In this document: one piece after another, positions 26,811-35,933 of the stretch
How positions within the stretch are numbered: position 1 is the first letter of the stretch
Layout of the letters: every line of letters starts with the position of its first letter
Source: Nostoc sp. XA010
GTDB taxonomy: Bacteria; Cyanobacteriota; Cyanobacteriia; Cyanobacteriales; Nostocaceae
Length of the DNA: 64,000 nt
NCBI RefSeq assembly: GCF_020829625.1
Contig: NZ_JAIVFX010000005.1
Coordinates: 124,001-188,000 of the forward strand
Reading direction: 5' to 3'
The notes under the pieces: model-generated
What the model was told of the DNA's origin: nothing
Seen by the model: the letters and a program-made list of their open reading frames with translations, nothing else
Databases searched by the model: none
Translations under genes and position numbers: made by a program

Positions 26811-27347
26811 GTGATTGATCCCCTGTTTTGGTTGGGACTTTCTTTACTCTTAGTCGCCACAAGTTTAACTGCGGTTTTAGTGGCGGCAATACCGGCTTTG
26901 CAGGAGTTAGCACGCGCTGCTCGTAGTGCAGAGAAGCTATTTGATACACTCTCGCGGGAGTTACCGCCCACTCTAGAAGCTATCCGTGTGACTGGTTTGG
27001 AAATCACTGACTTAACCGATGATGTCAGTGAAGGTGTAAAAAGTGCTAATCAAGTCGTGAAACAAGTCGATCAAAGCCTTGATAGTGCAAGAATTCAGGC
27101 TCAAAATCTGCAAGTAAGTACACGCAGCATCTTTGTTGGCGCGAAAGCTGCTTGGAGAAACTTCACGCGCCAAAAACCCACAAGGCGAACAGATCGCTTG
27201 CCAAGCAATGAAAAACCACCACTAACGTTGCGAGAACGAGAAGTACTCAAGCAAGAAAATCGCCGGAGCAAAGCAGAAGTGTACCGCGTTAATGACGGTT
27301 ATAACGATGCCGCTAGCTGGGAAAACAATTTCGATGATGAAGATTGA
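26811..27347 (+). CDS. DUF948-type membrane protein
   Basis: A 178-residue protein starting at a GTG. One N-terminal membrane helix (residues about 5-30) is followed by a long helical region with hydrophobic heptads (LEITDLTDDVSEGVKSANQVVKQV), the DUF948/methyl-accepting-like pattern. The C-terminal 50 residues are polar and likely disordered. It follows the YtxH gene at 11 bases, a pairing also known in other bacteria. Function unknown. Confidence 0.75.
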   Translation: MIDPLFWLGLSLLLVATSLTAVLVAAIPALQELARAARSAEKLFDTLSRELPPTLEAIRVTGLEITDLTDDVSEGVKSANQVVKQVDQSLDSARIQAQNLQVSTRSIFVGAKAAWRNFTRQKPTRRTDRLPSNEKPPLTLREREVLKQENRRSKAEVYRVNDGYNDAASWENNFDDED

Positions 27348-27361
27348 TTAAAAAAAGGGCA

Positions 27362-27837
27362 TTAAGCAGCTATAGCTGTATGCTGCAAATCAAACTCAAG
27401 ATTCCAGCGAAAAGTTCTCACCTGTTGAATTCGCAAAAAGTCACTATCACTGGAAACGATAGTTAAATTATTTTGTAGTGCAATAGCAGCTATCCATCCA
27501 AATGTCATTTTCATCAAAACCCAAATCAACAATTTTAGTTTTTCGCAACTTGTTTTTATCTTTGGGTGCAAATTGATTGAATAAAGCTGCCTTCATTTGA
27601 CCGTAAATTGTTGCTGTTTCTTCTGTTATATGGTATATACGAATATCTTTTAAAAATTCTGTCAAGCGAGCCATATTATTTTGCTTGCGTTGGGATTTTT
27701 CCATCATGAATGTCAGTTCATCCTGGACAATTACGCAAGTGGCAATGTTATTTTCTCCAACTTCATTCACGCGACAGATAACATTTGGCTCACCTAAAAT
27801 AATGCCACTACAATGATTTCGTATCAAGTAAATACAT
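27362..27837 (-). pseudogene. VapC-like PIN-domain toxin, frameshifted
   Basis: The original start is the ATG at 27835-27837, overlapping the antitoxin stop, and reads MYLLDT. One extra A in codon 7 shifts the frame. The body (SGIILGEPNVICRVNEVGE, ITEETATIYGQMKAAL, KTKIVDLGFDENDIW) is clear PIN sequence. A 4-bp tandem duplication (atccatcc, 27492-27499) then shifts the frame again, before IAAIALQNNLTIVSSDSDF, the C-terminal acidic motif. With both errors mended, a normal toxin of about 150 residues results. The gene cannot make active RNase as it stands. Confidence 0.85.
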
Positions 27838-28162
27838 TATTCAAATAGGTTTTCGTCATCAAATTTAGCTTTACCACGAGTACCATATACTGCTTGAAGG
27901 CATTCTTCAAAGTCGTCATTTTTCCAAGTGCCAGGTGTCGAAGGATGGAGCGCTTGGAAGCAGGACGGTATGTAAGTTGCTCTTTATCTTTTTCACTAAA
28001 AGTTTCTCTAGAATCGCTTAAAGAGATAGGTTCAAGCTTACCTGGCTCTAACTCGTTTTTTGTATAGTTAACCTTAATAGAACATATCAAATCGAGTGCT
28101 TCTGTTAGCAACTTCGGTGGTAAATTTTCTATTTCTTGAATTAATAATTCTTTGTTAGTCAT
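27837..28162 (-). pseudogene. VapB-like (DUF2281-type) antitoxin, frameshifted
   Basis: The start MTNKELLIQEIENLPPKLL and the following helix are typical of antitoxins paired with PIN toxins in cyanobacteria. Near 27935 one base is missing. Before it the frame reads RPASKRSILRH; in the shifted frame it continues GTWKNDDFEECLQAVYGTRG...DDENLFE and stops at 27837-27839, overlapping the toxin ATG (TAATG). Without the repair the frame stops at 27824 with a nonsense tail. Both halves of this module are thus damaged. Confidence 0.8.
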
Positions 28163-28241
28163 CTCTCACCTTTAATCATTCATTTTTTATTGTATGGGGA
28201 ACTCCGCTATGGCTTAGTCAATTTTGAGTTATTATTTTTTT

Positions 28242-28325
28242 AATGATAATGATAATCAAAAAGCTACCATAGGCATGAAATGATAACTCATAATCCTCTA
28301 TCCATCCACGATTATCATTGTCATT
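28242..28325. promoter_or_regulatory. Paired Fur/Zur-like boxes in inverted orientation
   Basis: The 16-mer aatgataatgataatc (28242-28257) reappears inverted with one mismatch at 28310-28325. The first copy contains tgataatgataatca, 14 of 15 positions of the Zur palindrome and about 15 of 19 of the Fur consensus. The nearest intact gene is the Psb32-like gene, about 210 bp downstream; the other side faces the broken toxin module. Confidence 0.5.
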
Positions 28326-28536
28326 AAAAGTATTTTGAGTATTTTAACTGATTGACAAAATGCACTTTATCTTTATTTATCCCGAATGCCGCTCCCAATC
28401 CCCACTCCCCAAAAACGCTTTGCTTTGATCCCTTAGATTAGAGTAAAGTAAACAAGTGTAAAGAACTATCACTTTTCCACTACTGTTTTAAAACAACTTG
28501 TTCGCTTTTACCGTTGATATTTGTATAAAAACGTTC

Positions 28537-29346
28537 ATGCAATCTTGTTTTTGGCGACGAATTCTGGTATCTATTGCAGTATTTTTTCTGGCTGGGTCAA
28601 TTTGGGTCATGCATTCTCCCCCAGCACTGGCTTATGACAATCCTGAGTTACTCCCTAGCACTTTTACCCCAGTTGTAGACTTAGCAAAATCTCTTCCTGT
28701 CCTGCAAGAAGAAAAGCTTGTCAAAGATTTAGAGCAGTTTGAAACTGATACGGGCTGGAAACTGCGAGTATTAACCCAATATGACCGCACCCCAGGTAGG
28801 GCAGTTATAAAATATTGGGGTTTGGATGACAAAAGCATTCTACTCGTTGCCGATTCTCGTGGCGGTAACATCCTCAGTTTTAGCGTCGGCGATGCTGTTT
28901 ATGAACTTTTACCCCGGACGTTCTGGATAGAACTACAAACCCGCTTCGGTAATTTGTACTTTGTCCGTGAAGAAGGCGAAGATCAGGCCATTCTGCAAGC
29001 TTTAGAATCCGTTAAAGGCTGTTTACTCAAGGGTGGTTGCAATGTTGTCCCCGGACTGCCACGAGAGCAGTGGATTCTCACCTTAATTACCTCAATTATT
29101 GGTGGGGTGATTTGTGGATTTGCAGCTCAACCCCGCGAGAAAGGACAAATTTTCGCTTGGCAATGGGCTTTAATTTTCTCACCTTTGTGGGGAATCTTGT
29201 TTCTTGCCTTTGGCATTGGCCCAGTAGTGACACGCACAAGCGACTGGTTACCTTTAGTTCGCAATATCTCTGGGTTTCTTATTGGCGTCTTGGTTGCCTA
29301 CTTATCTCCTGTTTTCAGCCGGCCTTCTTCCAGTAATGAATTATGA
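28537..29346 (+). CDS. Psb32/TLP18.3-like TPM-domain protein
   Basis: A 269-residue protein. The ATG at 28537 gives a signal peptide (residues about 8-30, ending near PPALAYD) with the conserved NPELLPSTFTPVVDLAKSL segment next; an upstream TTG is less likely. Residues about 30-150 form the TPM domain (LEQFETDTGWKLRVLTQY, SILLVADSRGGNILSFSVG). Two or three membrane helices follow (about 165-265). Psb32/TLP18.3 helps repair photosystem II under light stress, and the domain can have phosphatase activity in plants. The C-terminal helices are typical of the thylakoid form. Confidence 0.78.
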   Translation: MQSCFWRRILVSIAVFFLAGSIWVMHSPPALAYDNPELLPSTFTPVVDLAKSLPVLQEEKLVKDLEQFETDTGWKLRVLTQYDRTPGRAVIKYWGLDDKSILLVADSRGGNILSFSVGDAVYELLPRTFWIELQTRFGNLYFVREEGEDQAILQALESVKGCLLKGGCNVVPGLPREQWILTLITSIIGGVICGFAAQPREKGQIFAWQWALIFSPLWGILFLAFGIGPVVTRTSDWLPLVRNISGFLIGVLVAYLSPVFSRPSSSNEL

Positions 29347-29443
29347 GTGAGTAGTTAGGAGTTTTTAATTAACTTATAACTCCTAACTACTCACTCTCTG
29401 AAGCTGATAAGCTGAAAGCTAATATTTGAGAAGCTCAACAAAA

Positions 29444-30073
29444 ATGGAATGGCACGTAACTGATGCTCAAAGTTTAGCAATCATTGATAGTGAAATTGAA
29501 AATCATGTTTTCTCACCCGCAGAGTATGAGATTGTACGTCGGGTAATATACTCTACAGCTGACTTTGAGTATAAGTCTTTGATTCGTTTCTCTGAGCGTG
29601 CCTTGCAAGCAGGAGCAGCAGCACTAGCCGCGCGTACTACAATTGTGGTAGATGTTCCAATGGTGCAAGTAGGTATTGCCTACGAGATTCAAAACACCTT
29701 TGCTAATCCCCTATATTGCAGCATGGAAGCTCTGACACGTCCTCAAAAAGAAAAAACTCGGGCAGCATGGGGAATAGAAACCTTAGCAAGGCGTTATCCA
29801 GAGGGCATTTTTGTGGTGGGACAAGCGCAAACAGCACTAACAGCACTGGTTGATTTAATTGAAGCTGAGGAAATTAGACCTGCTTTGATAATTGCAACTC
29901 CAGTGGGATTTATAGATGTTGATGAAGCGAAGGGGCGTTTACAAGACTCCTTAGTGCCTCACATTACAATTGACAGCCGCAAAGGTAATGCAGTTGTAGC
30001 AGCTGCGATCGTTGATGGATTGGTAGACTTGGCTTGGCAAGCCTATGGACAAGATGGAAATCGCGGGAGTTAG
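29444..30073 (+). CDS. cobH: Precorrin-8X methylmutase
   Basis: A 209-residue enzyme that moves a methyl group from C-11 to C-12 of the corrin ring in cobalamin synthesis. The ATG at 29444 gives MEWHVTDAQSLAIIDSEI; an upstream TTG is not needed. Family motifs are FSERALQAGAAALAARTTIVVDV and the C-terminal ATPVGFIDVDEAKGRL. At the position where the best studied CobH/CbiC have the catalytic His (a RRxIHxT motif), this protein reads RRVIYSTADFEY. That may be a cyanobacterial variant. No other cobalamin gene is adjacent. Confidence 0.9.
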   Translation: MEWHVTDAQSLAIIDSEIENHVFSPAEYEIVRRVIYSTADFEYKSLIRFSERALQAGAAALAARTTIVVDVPMVQVGIAYEIQNTFANPLYCSMEALTRPQKEKTRAAWGIETLARRYPEGIFVVGQAQTALTALVDLIEAEEIRPALIIATPVGFIDVDEAKGRLQDSLVPHITIDSRKGNAVVAAAIVDGLVDLAWQAYGQDGNRGS

Positions 30074-30327
30074 GAATGTTGACTCTATCGGACTCTCTAT
30101 GGCAAATACTATTTTAAAATATTGAAGATTCAGATATTTTTGTTAAGGGATTTCCAAAAATTAAATTACTCAATTCCTGTATCCAATACGACTATCCGAT
30201 TTCTTCTTCCCCTGCTCCCCCTGCTTACCAATCACGATTGATTATTTTTTTATTTGGAAGTCCCTAATTAGTGCCGAGCCAGGAGCCTGGATTCTCTCGT
30301 TCGTAAATCTTTTGATTACTAACTAGT

Positions 30328-31014
30328 TTACTCTTCTGTGCTACGCCGCCGGCGACGTGGCTTTTGTTGTTGGTCTTCACGCAAGCGGCGACCAACTTCG
30401 TTAAAGAAATCTCGCCGTAAATAAGGATAATCGCTAACCCACAAGTCACGGCTAGGAAAGTATATATCGCTGAATTCTTCAATACTGCTCAAATCTGGGC
30501 GATTTGACATTACTACCATTTCTGCAATTTGACCGCGAGTAATAACTTTGTGGGCAGAACGTAATGGTGCTACAAACTCAATGCTAAATCCTGTTTCATC
30601 ACCCACCTCTAGGTTAATCTGTTTTTCTCGATTTTCTATAATTACCAATTCGCCTTTGCTGTTGACTGTTTCGGTTTTACCCATCAACTGGTCTGTAATC
30701 CACCAATCTAGCACTCGACCACGGAAAAAGCCGCCATACTTATAACGGCGGCATTGCAAATTCCGCATACTTGCTTGAAACACTGGATACCACAGCCAAA
30801 AAAAAGCGCTAATTACTCCCAGCACAAATACTATTGAAGCAAACTCAAGCTTAAAAATGACTGTTACAAGCAATATAACAACTACGGCAACTACAGAAAT
30901 TAACAGCCGTTGCAAAAAATTTGAGAACTTCCCCCAGTAGTACTTGTACTGCAAACCAGTTGCAATTAGGGGGACAACTTGTTCAAATTTCTGGCGAGTC
31001 AGTGGTACTAACAT
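30328..31014 (-). CDS. Conserved cyanobacterial membrane protein next to dapB
   Basis: A 228-residue protein from the ATG at 31014 (MLVPLTRQKFEQVVPLIATG). Two adjacent membrane helices lie at about residues 37-80 (LLISVVAVVVILLVTVIF and IVFVLGVISAFFWLWYPVF). The rest is a cytoplasmic or lumenal domain ending in an Arg-rich tail (PRRRRRSTEE). No catalytic motif is recognised. It follows dapB on the same strand at 32 bases, so the two probably form an operon. The function is unknown. Confidence 0.75.
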   Translation of the reverse strand: MLVPLTRQKFEQVVPLIATGLQYKYYWGKFSNFLQRLLISVVAVVVILLVTVIFKLEFASIVFVLGVISAFFWLWYPVFQASMRNLQCRRYKYGGFFRGRVLDWWITDQLMGKTETVNSKGELVIIENREKQINLEVGDETGFSIEFVAPLRSAHKVITRGQIAEMVVMSNRPDLSSIEEFSDIYFPSRDLWVSDYPYLRRDFFNEVGRRLREDQQQKPRRRRRSTEE

Positions 31015-31046
31015 GAGTGCTGAGTAATGAATGAGCAATAGTGTGT

Positions 31047-31883
31047 TTAAAGTATTTTTTCTAATCCATATACTAACGACTTTAGCGCTAAGACTTTGCG
31101 AATCGCTAGTAGCACTCCTGGCATATAACAAGCGCGATCGCTCGTATCATGTCGTAAAGTATAAATCTGTCCTGCTGCGCCAAAAATAACTTCTTGATGA
31201 GCAATCAATCCTGGCAAGCGGACGCTATGAATTCTAATTCCTTCATCTGCTATACTACCCCTTGCTCCTGGTATTTTCTCCGTTTCTTCTACAAGAGCAG
31301 GGTTAAAAGTTTTACCCAATTCTCCTAATAACTGCGCCGTTTGAATGGCAGTACCACTGGGAGCATCAGCTTTTTGGTTGTGATGCAGTTCGATAATTTC
31401 CACATGGTCAAAATATTTAGAGGCTGCGATCGCGGCTTGTTGCAATAGCACCATGCCAATGGAAAAATTAGGAATAATTAGACAACCAGTGCTAGCTTTG
31501 TCGGCAAAGTCTGCCAAGTCTTGAATTTGTTCTGGACTTAACCCAGTAGTGCCGACTACTGGACGAATACCGTAGGCGATCGCACTACGAATATTGTCAT
31601 AAACTGAATCGGGATGGGTAAAGTCTACAATCACTCCTGGAGGAGAGTGTCTGTCGCCAGCCACATACCCTAACATCGGTTCTAATTGATTGGTAATTGG
31701 TACTTCCAGGGGTTCGCTTAAACCCGCCAACTCTCCAGCGTCTTTATCTTGATGTTCTAAACTGTGGTCAATTGCACCCACTAGGTTTAAGTCTGGCGCT
31801 TGTGCCACCGCCTTAATCACCTCACGGCCCATTTTACCAGCAGCACCGTTGACAATAACCGGGATAGGAGCTTGATTCGTCAT
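31047..31883 (-). CDS. dapB: 4-hydroxy-tetrahydrodipicolinate reductase
   Basis: A 278-residue enzyme of the diaminopimelate/lysine pathway that reduces the DapA product with NAD(P)H. The Rossmann start is [20 protein letters not shown] (residues 7-26). The catalytic segment [15 protein letters not shown] carries the His-His pair and the Lys, and [18 protein letters not shown] is the later signature. Length is normal. It begins a probable two-gene operon with the membrane protein downstream. Confidence 0.97.
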   Translation of the reverse strand: MTNQAPIPVIVNGAAGKMGREVIKAVAQAPDLNLVGAIDHSLEHQDKDAGELAGLSEPLEVPITNQLEPMLGYVAGDRHSPPGVIVDFTHPDSVYDNIRSAIAYGIRPVVGTTGLSPEQIQDLADFADKASTGCLIIPNFSIGMVLLQQAAIAASKYFDHVEIIELHHNQKADAPSGTAIQTAQLLGELGKTFNPALVEETEKIPGARGSIADEGIRIHSVRLPGLIAHQEVIFGAAGQIYTLRHDTSDRACYMPGVLLAIRKVLALKSLVYGLEKIL

Positions 31884-32170
31884 AGGTCGAGAAATATTTT
31901 TTGAGGTAACAAAGGAATTGTAAAGACTTTAGTGATCTAGTAGCTAGCTTCTCAAATCTCTGGCTTAATTCCAACTACCCTGATTTATCCAGTTAATCGC
32001 TCAGTTTTTCTACTCTCTACAGTAAATGGGTTCTCATTTTCATCTCACTATCTTAGCCAGTAACTATTGTGTTTTCGCTACTTCACCCACCACACCTTCA
32101 AAAAGAATCCCATACTGTCCCTGATAAGTACTTCTTATGAGAGTTGTCAGTCTTTTTTTGTCAAGTATAG
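31884..32170. other. dapB upstream region, no gene seen
   Basis: AT-rich sequence without coding pattern. It should contain the dapB promoter on the minus strand, which I cannot pinpoint. Confidence 0.4.
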
Positions 32171-32335
32171 TTGACAATTTGTAATATTATTGTTAAATTT
32201 ATTTACATAACTTAGCAAAAACCAAACTTAACTATCTAACTGGTGTTAGCTAAGAAAAAAAGATTTCGGCATCGGTATATCCCATCGACATTTGGAATTC
32301 TCCCATCTACCTCGGCTATGAAGTCGGGGTTTTTT
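32171..32335 (+). ncRNA. Candidate small RNA transcription unit
   Basis: A perfect -35 TTGACA (32171-32176) is followed after 16 bases by TTAAAT (32193-32198). About 110 bases later comes an intrinsic terminator: cctcggc (32310-32316) pairs with gtcgggg (32323-32329), then six T. No reading frame lies between, so a free-standing RNA of about 125-130 bases starting near 32205 is plausible. The terminator could instead belong to a small vanished element. Confidence 0.4.
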
Positions 32336-32612
32336 GTGTTTTCAATTAGCCTTTAATTTCTTTAACTTTTCTTTAGTCATCTTTGAGATGGCTTGAGCTA
32401 TTAGCCTTGGAATTCATTCCGAGGCGGGTAGGGTTACAACTTTACAAGAGTTCAGTAACTCCAAATCATCCTCTCTTCAAATTAAGGCATGATTTGCTTG
32501 CCTCCTGCTTCACCATATAATGCCTCATCCGAAGCGTGTCGGTTGGTGGGAGAATAATAACGAGAAATGATACAAGCTTGGTGTTATCTCCAGCCCAAAG
32601 GAATCTGTAAAA

Positions 32613-33158
32613 ATGTGGAAACGAATTATATTAATTTTGCTATTGGTATTGAGCTTCAGCCTGAGTAATTCTGATGTAGCGGCAGCATCTGGACTCAAAA
32701 GCTTTGTAGACACTAATGATGGCTATCAGTTTTTATATCCTAACGGCTGGCTGCAAGTTAAAGTTGCTAACGGGCCAGATGTAGTTTTCCACGATTTGAT
32801 TGAGGTGTCTGAAAATGTTTCTGTTGTGATTAGCCCAGTGCCAGAAGGCAAAACTTTGTCAGAATTGGGAACCCCAACAGAAGTGGGATATAAGTTGGGA
32901 AAAGCAGCTCTTGCACCTCCTGGCTCTGGTCGTTCAGCTGAATTAGTCAATGCTGCACAGCGAGAAGTAGACGGTAAAATATACTACCTTTTAGAGTATG
33001 AGGTTAAACTCCCCAATCAACAGCAACGACACAACATCGCCAGCGTCGCTGTTAGCCGTGGTAAAGTTTTTACCCTCAACGCCTCAATTCCTGAAAAACG
33101 CTGGCCGAGAGTTAAACGAATGATTGATGAGGTTGTCAATTCTTTTACTATTTATTAA
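32613..33158 (+). CDS. PsbP-family protein (CyanoP-like)
   Basis: A 181-residue protein of the photosystem II lumenal side. An N-terminal signal peptide (residues 4-24) lacks a lipobox Cys, unlike the lipoprotein CyanoP of some strains. The mature domain follows the PsbP pattern: [40 protein letters not shown], and the end [18 protein letters not shown]...VNSFTIY. CyanoP helps photosystem II assembly. Its loss of the lipid anchor here is a visible difference. The 280 bp before it show no gene. Confidence 0.88.
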   Translation: MWKRIILILLLVLSFSLSNSDVAAASGLKSFVDTNDGYQFLYPNGWLQVKVANGPDVVFHDLIEVSENVSVVISPVPEGKTLSELGTPTEVGYKLGKAALAPPGSGRSAELVNAAQREVDGKIYYLLEYEVKLPNQQQRHNIASVAVSRGKVFTLNASIPEKRWPRVKRMIDEVVNSFTIY

Positions 33159-33159
33159 T

Positions 33160-33245
33160 TGGGGAGTGGGGAATGGGGAAGAAGCAGGGGAGCAGGGAGC
33201 AAGGGAGAATAATTTTCCCCTCTGCCCCCTGCTCCCCGCCCCTTT
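33160..33245. repeat. G-rich/C-rich heptamer repeat tract
   Basis: Units such as ggggagcaggga and the reverse-complement type ctgccccctgctcc lie head to head. The stretch caggggagcagggagcaagg matches the tract that has entered recG near 47735. Confidence 0.8.
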
Positions 33246-33298
33246 GCCTCTTTAATGTCTCATGCCTATTTCCAATTACGAAGTTTGTCAGAAATATC

Positions 33299-33892
33299 AT
33301 GAAAATTCCACCTTTTGTACTTGCCTCAGCTTCCCCAGCCCGACGCCGCTTGTTGCAAACTGTTGGTATTGAACCGATAGTGCGAGCAAGTGATTTTGAT
33401 GAGTCGCAAATTGAATTAAGTGAACCAGCAGAATTGGTCAAAACTCTTGCCCAATACAAAGCGGAAACTGTAGCCCCACAGTTTGAATCGGCTTTGATTA
33501 TGGGTTGTGATTCGGTTTTGTCCATGAATGGTGAAATTTACGGCAAACCACCAGACACTTCTGAAGCGATCGCACGTTGGCAGATAATGCAAGGTAACTT
33601 TGGCGATTTGTACACGGGTCATGCCTTAATGGATTTATCCCAAAACCGTACTATAGTCAAGTCTCAAGTTACAAGAGTTTACTTTGCCCAAATGAGCGAT
33701 CGCGCAATTCTTGCTTATGTTGCCACTGGTGAACCCCTTAAGTGTGCTGGAGCCTTTGCAATTGAAGGTTTTGGTAGTTTCTTTGTCGAAAAAATTGAAG
33801 GCTGTCACACCAATGTAATTGGACTCAGCTTACCCCTGCTGCGGCACATGCTAGGGGAACTAGGATACGATGCCACTGATTTCTGGCAATAG
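33299..33892 (+). CDS. maf: Maf-like nucleotide pyrophosphatase
   Basis: A 197-residue cytoplasmic enzyme that hydrolyses non-canonical or surplus nucleoside triphosphates. The ATG at 33299 gives [20 protein letters not shown]; the frame upstream is repeat-derived and is discarded. Motifs include [27 protein letters not shown] and [20 protein letters not shown]. The Ser-Arg-Arg substrate loop and the catalytic Asp of GCDSV are present. Confidence 0.95.
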   Translation: MKIPPFVLASASPARRRLLQTVGIEPIVRASDFDESQIELSEPAELVKTLAQYKAETVAPQFESALIMGCDSVLSMNGEIYGKPPDTSEAIARWQIMQGNFGDLYTGHALMDLSQNRTIVKSQVTRVYFAQMSDRAILAYVATGEPLKCAGAFAIEGFGSFFVEKIEGCHTNVIGLSLPLLRHMLGELGYDATDFWQ

Positions 33893-33920
33893 TCTTTTGT
33901 CCAAAGTTATTGACCAATGA

Positions 33921-34148
33921 CTAATAACTAAATTGCCTGATATTGAGTATTGCCTCCCCATGATCTGGAACCCAGGCTAGCCACTCATCTGTTGAAACCT
34001 GACACAATAAAAGTGCTTCGTCAAAACTAAAGGGATTGGGAAGTTGCAAAAGCTTCACCCAAGTAGAAGCTTTTAACTGCTGCAAACCTTCCAGATTGTG
34101 CCTTCTTGGTTGCACAGGGAAATCTGGTCTACGAGAATCTAGTTTCAT
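33921..34148 (-). CDS. Conserved cyanobacterial hypothetical protein (75 aa)
   Basis: A 75-residue soluble protein with a dense pattern of Trp, Leu and acidic residues in the second half (STDEWLAWVPDHGEAIL). I recall short proteins of this kind near maf in other cyanobacteria, but no family name comes to mind. It is convergent with maf. No signal peptide or membrane helix. Confidence 0.6.
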   Translation of the reverse strand: MKLDSRRPDFPVQPRRHNLEGLQQLKASTWVKLLQLPNPFSFDEALLLCQVSTDEWLAWVPDHGEAILNIRQFSY

Positions 34149-34349
34149 AGCTTTCTATTAGCCTTTACGAATGGGCTAATCTCAAATTAATTCTGTAACC
34201 TAGACTACAAAATAAATAATCCTTCTGAAAAGGATCTGTCTTATAAATTTACGTTGGCTGGGTGTAAGTGTTTGCTTATATTGCAGACCACAACAGCTAT
34301 GACACAACAGGTTGTAGACTGGCCACTAGATCGCATTCCCAACTAGAAT

Positions 34350-35087
34350 ATGTCATTTACTTCTATACCCTCGCTGCGTGAGCAACAACATCCCCTAATT
34401 CGTCAGCTAGCTGATTGTATTGAGGCAGCTTGGCATCAGCACCTGGATTTATCGCCCTACCATTTGCCTGATGAGTTGGGGTATGTGGAAGGTAGACTAG
34501 AAGGGGAAAAACTGACAATTGAAAACCGTTGCTATCAAACGCCACAGTTCCGAAAAATGCATTTGGAACTGGCAAAAATCGGAAATATGCTGGATATTTT
34601 GCACTGCGTGATGTTTCCCCGTCCAGAATACAACCTGCCGATGTTTGGTTGCGATTTAGTTGGAGGTAGAGGGCAAATTAGTGCTGCGATCGCAGACCTT
34701 TCTCCTATTCAATTAGAGCGCACCTTACCAGAATCTTATACTTCTGCACTGACACAACTAACAGTGCTTAACTTTTCCCAACCCCGTGAATTACCAGAAT
34801 GGGGAGATATTTTTTCAAATTTTTGTATCTTTGTGCGCCCCGGTTCCCCTGAAGAAGAAACAATGTTTCTCTCGCGTGTGCGAGAATTTTTAGACATTCA
34901 TTGCACCCAAGCGATCGCCTCACATCCAGTTTCATCTGAACAAGTTACACAAAATCTCGCCGGACAACACAACTACTGCACCAAACAGCAGCAAAACGAT
35001 AAAACTCGCCGCGTACTAGAAAAAGCCTTTGGCCCAGCTTGGGCAGAAAATTACATGACCACAGTTCTATTCGACCTCCCAACTTAA
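34350..35087 (+). CDS. pcyA: Phycocyanobilin:ferredoxin oxidoreductase
   Basis: A 245-residue bilin reductase that makes phycocyanobilin, the phycobilisome and phytochrome chromophore, from biliverdin with four electrons from ferredoxin. The key residues Glu73 (HLELAK), His85 (DILHCV) and Asp102 (MFGCD) correspond to Glu76, His88 and Asp105 of the Synechocystis enzyme. Length and ends are normal (start [17 protein letters not shown]). It is monocistronic. Confidence 0.97.
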   Translation: MSFTSIPSLREQQHPLIRQLADCIEAAWHQHLDLSPYHLPDELGYVEGRLEGEKLTIENRCYQTPQFRKMHLELAKIGNMLDILHCVMFPRPEYNLPMFGCDLVGGRGQISAAIADLSPIQLERTLPESYTSALTQLTVLNFSQPRELPEWGDIFSNFCIFVRPGSPEEETMFLSRVREFLDIHCTQAIASHPVSSEQVTQNLAGQHNYCTKQQQNDKTRRVLEKAFGPAWAENYMTTVLFDLPT

Positions 35088-35846
35088 TCATCCCCTCATC
35101 TCCCCCATCTGTAGGCTCTGTTACGTTTTCGCGTAACGGATAAATGTAGAATTCATTCAACGAGAGTTTAATGGAGTCCCAAAACAGCAACAGGGAGAAT
35201 AGTAAGGTCTTTGAAGCAAATATCACAAAATGGTTTGTTGTCTTGATAGATGGTGCAAGCAACTAGCCTTGCTAAGTCATTGACCAGAAACTTAAGGAAA
35301 CTCTAATGTTAAAAATGCTCAAGTTGACAGATATTTTTTAGTTAATTAATCCTTGATTCACTTAAGGAAGACTAACTTTTGTACCAAGATTGTATCCACC
35401 AAAGGCAACAGTCTATTTTTGACATTTCTTTTCAATTTTGTGATTAACTATAGTCGTAGTGAATGTAGCAGTAAAGTACCGCATCATACCAATTTGGGAT
35501 TTTGTGTAGAGATACGATACATCGTGTCTATATATCTAAATTCATACTGCTTATGAATTTTGCTAACGTCCATTGCACTCCTGTCTCAATAATACTCAGA
35601 GTTATTGAATAGCCAGCTAATATAGCGTTTCTAGGTTTCAATACAGACCTAACCCCAGCCCCTTCCCTACAAGAGAAGGGGGGTAATATTCAAAGCCTCT
35701 CTCCTTTTAGGAGAGAGGAATGGAAGTGAGGTCAAAATGTATTGCATACAAACAAGAAGCACTATAGAAAACATCATTTTATAAAGCCATAGTGTTGACG
35801 TTCATCACGCAATGAATTTTAAGCGATACCCAGCTTTAAACCACTG
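35088..35846. other. Long gap before the dev genes
   Basis: No convincing gene. Repeats are present: the hairpin gttacgttttcgcgtaac near 35120, and the common tract cttccctacaagagaagggg with ctctctccttttaggagagag near 35660-35720. A 67-codon plus-strand frame at 35353-35556 has no start context or family and is left out. Confidence 0.45.
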
Positions 35847-35933
35847 TTGTTTGTCCTAAGCGGCTGGCTGTTGATTAAAAACCCTTTTATTTTTACTTCC
35901 ATCAGCACAATTCAGGTAAATGGGCAACATACT

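Noticed and set aside
34945..35262. Minus-strand frame as a transposase remnant
   Set aside because: It overlaps the end of pcyA and only a weak impression of transposase-like sequence remained; not supportable.
35353..35556. 67-codon frame in the gap before devB
   Set aside because: No ribosome binding site, no domain, and overlaps AT-rich non-coding sequence.
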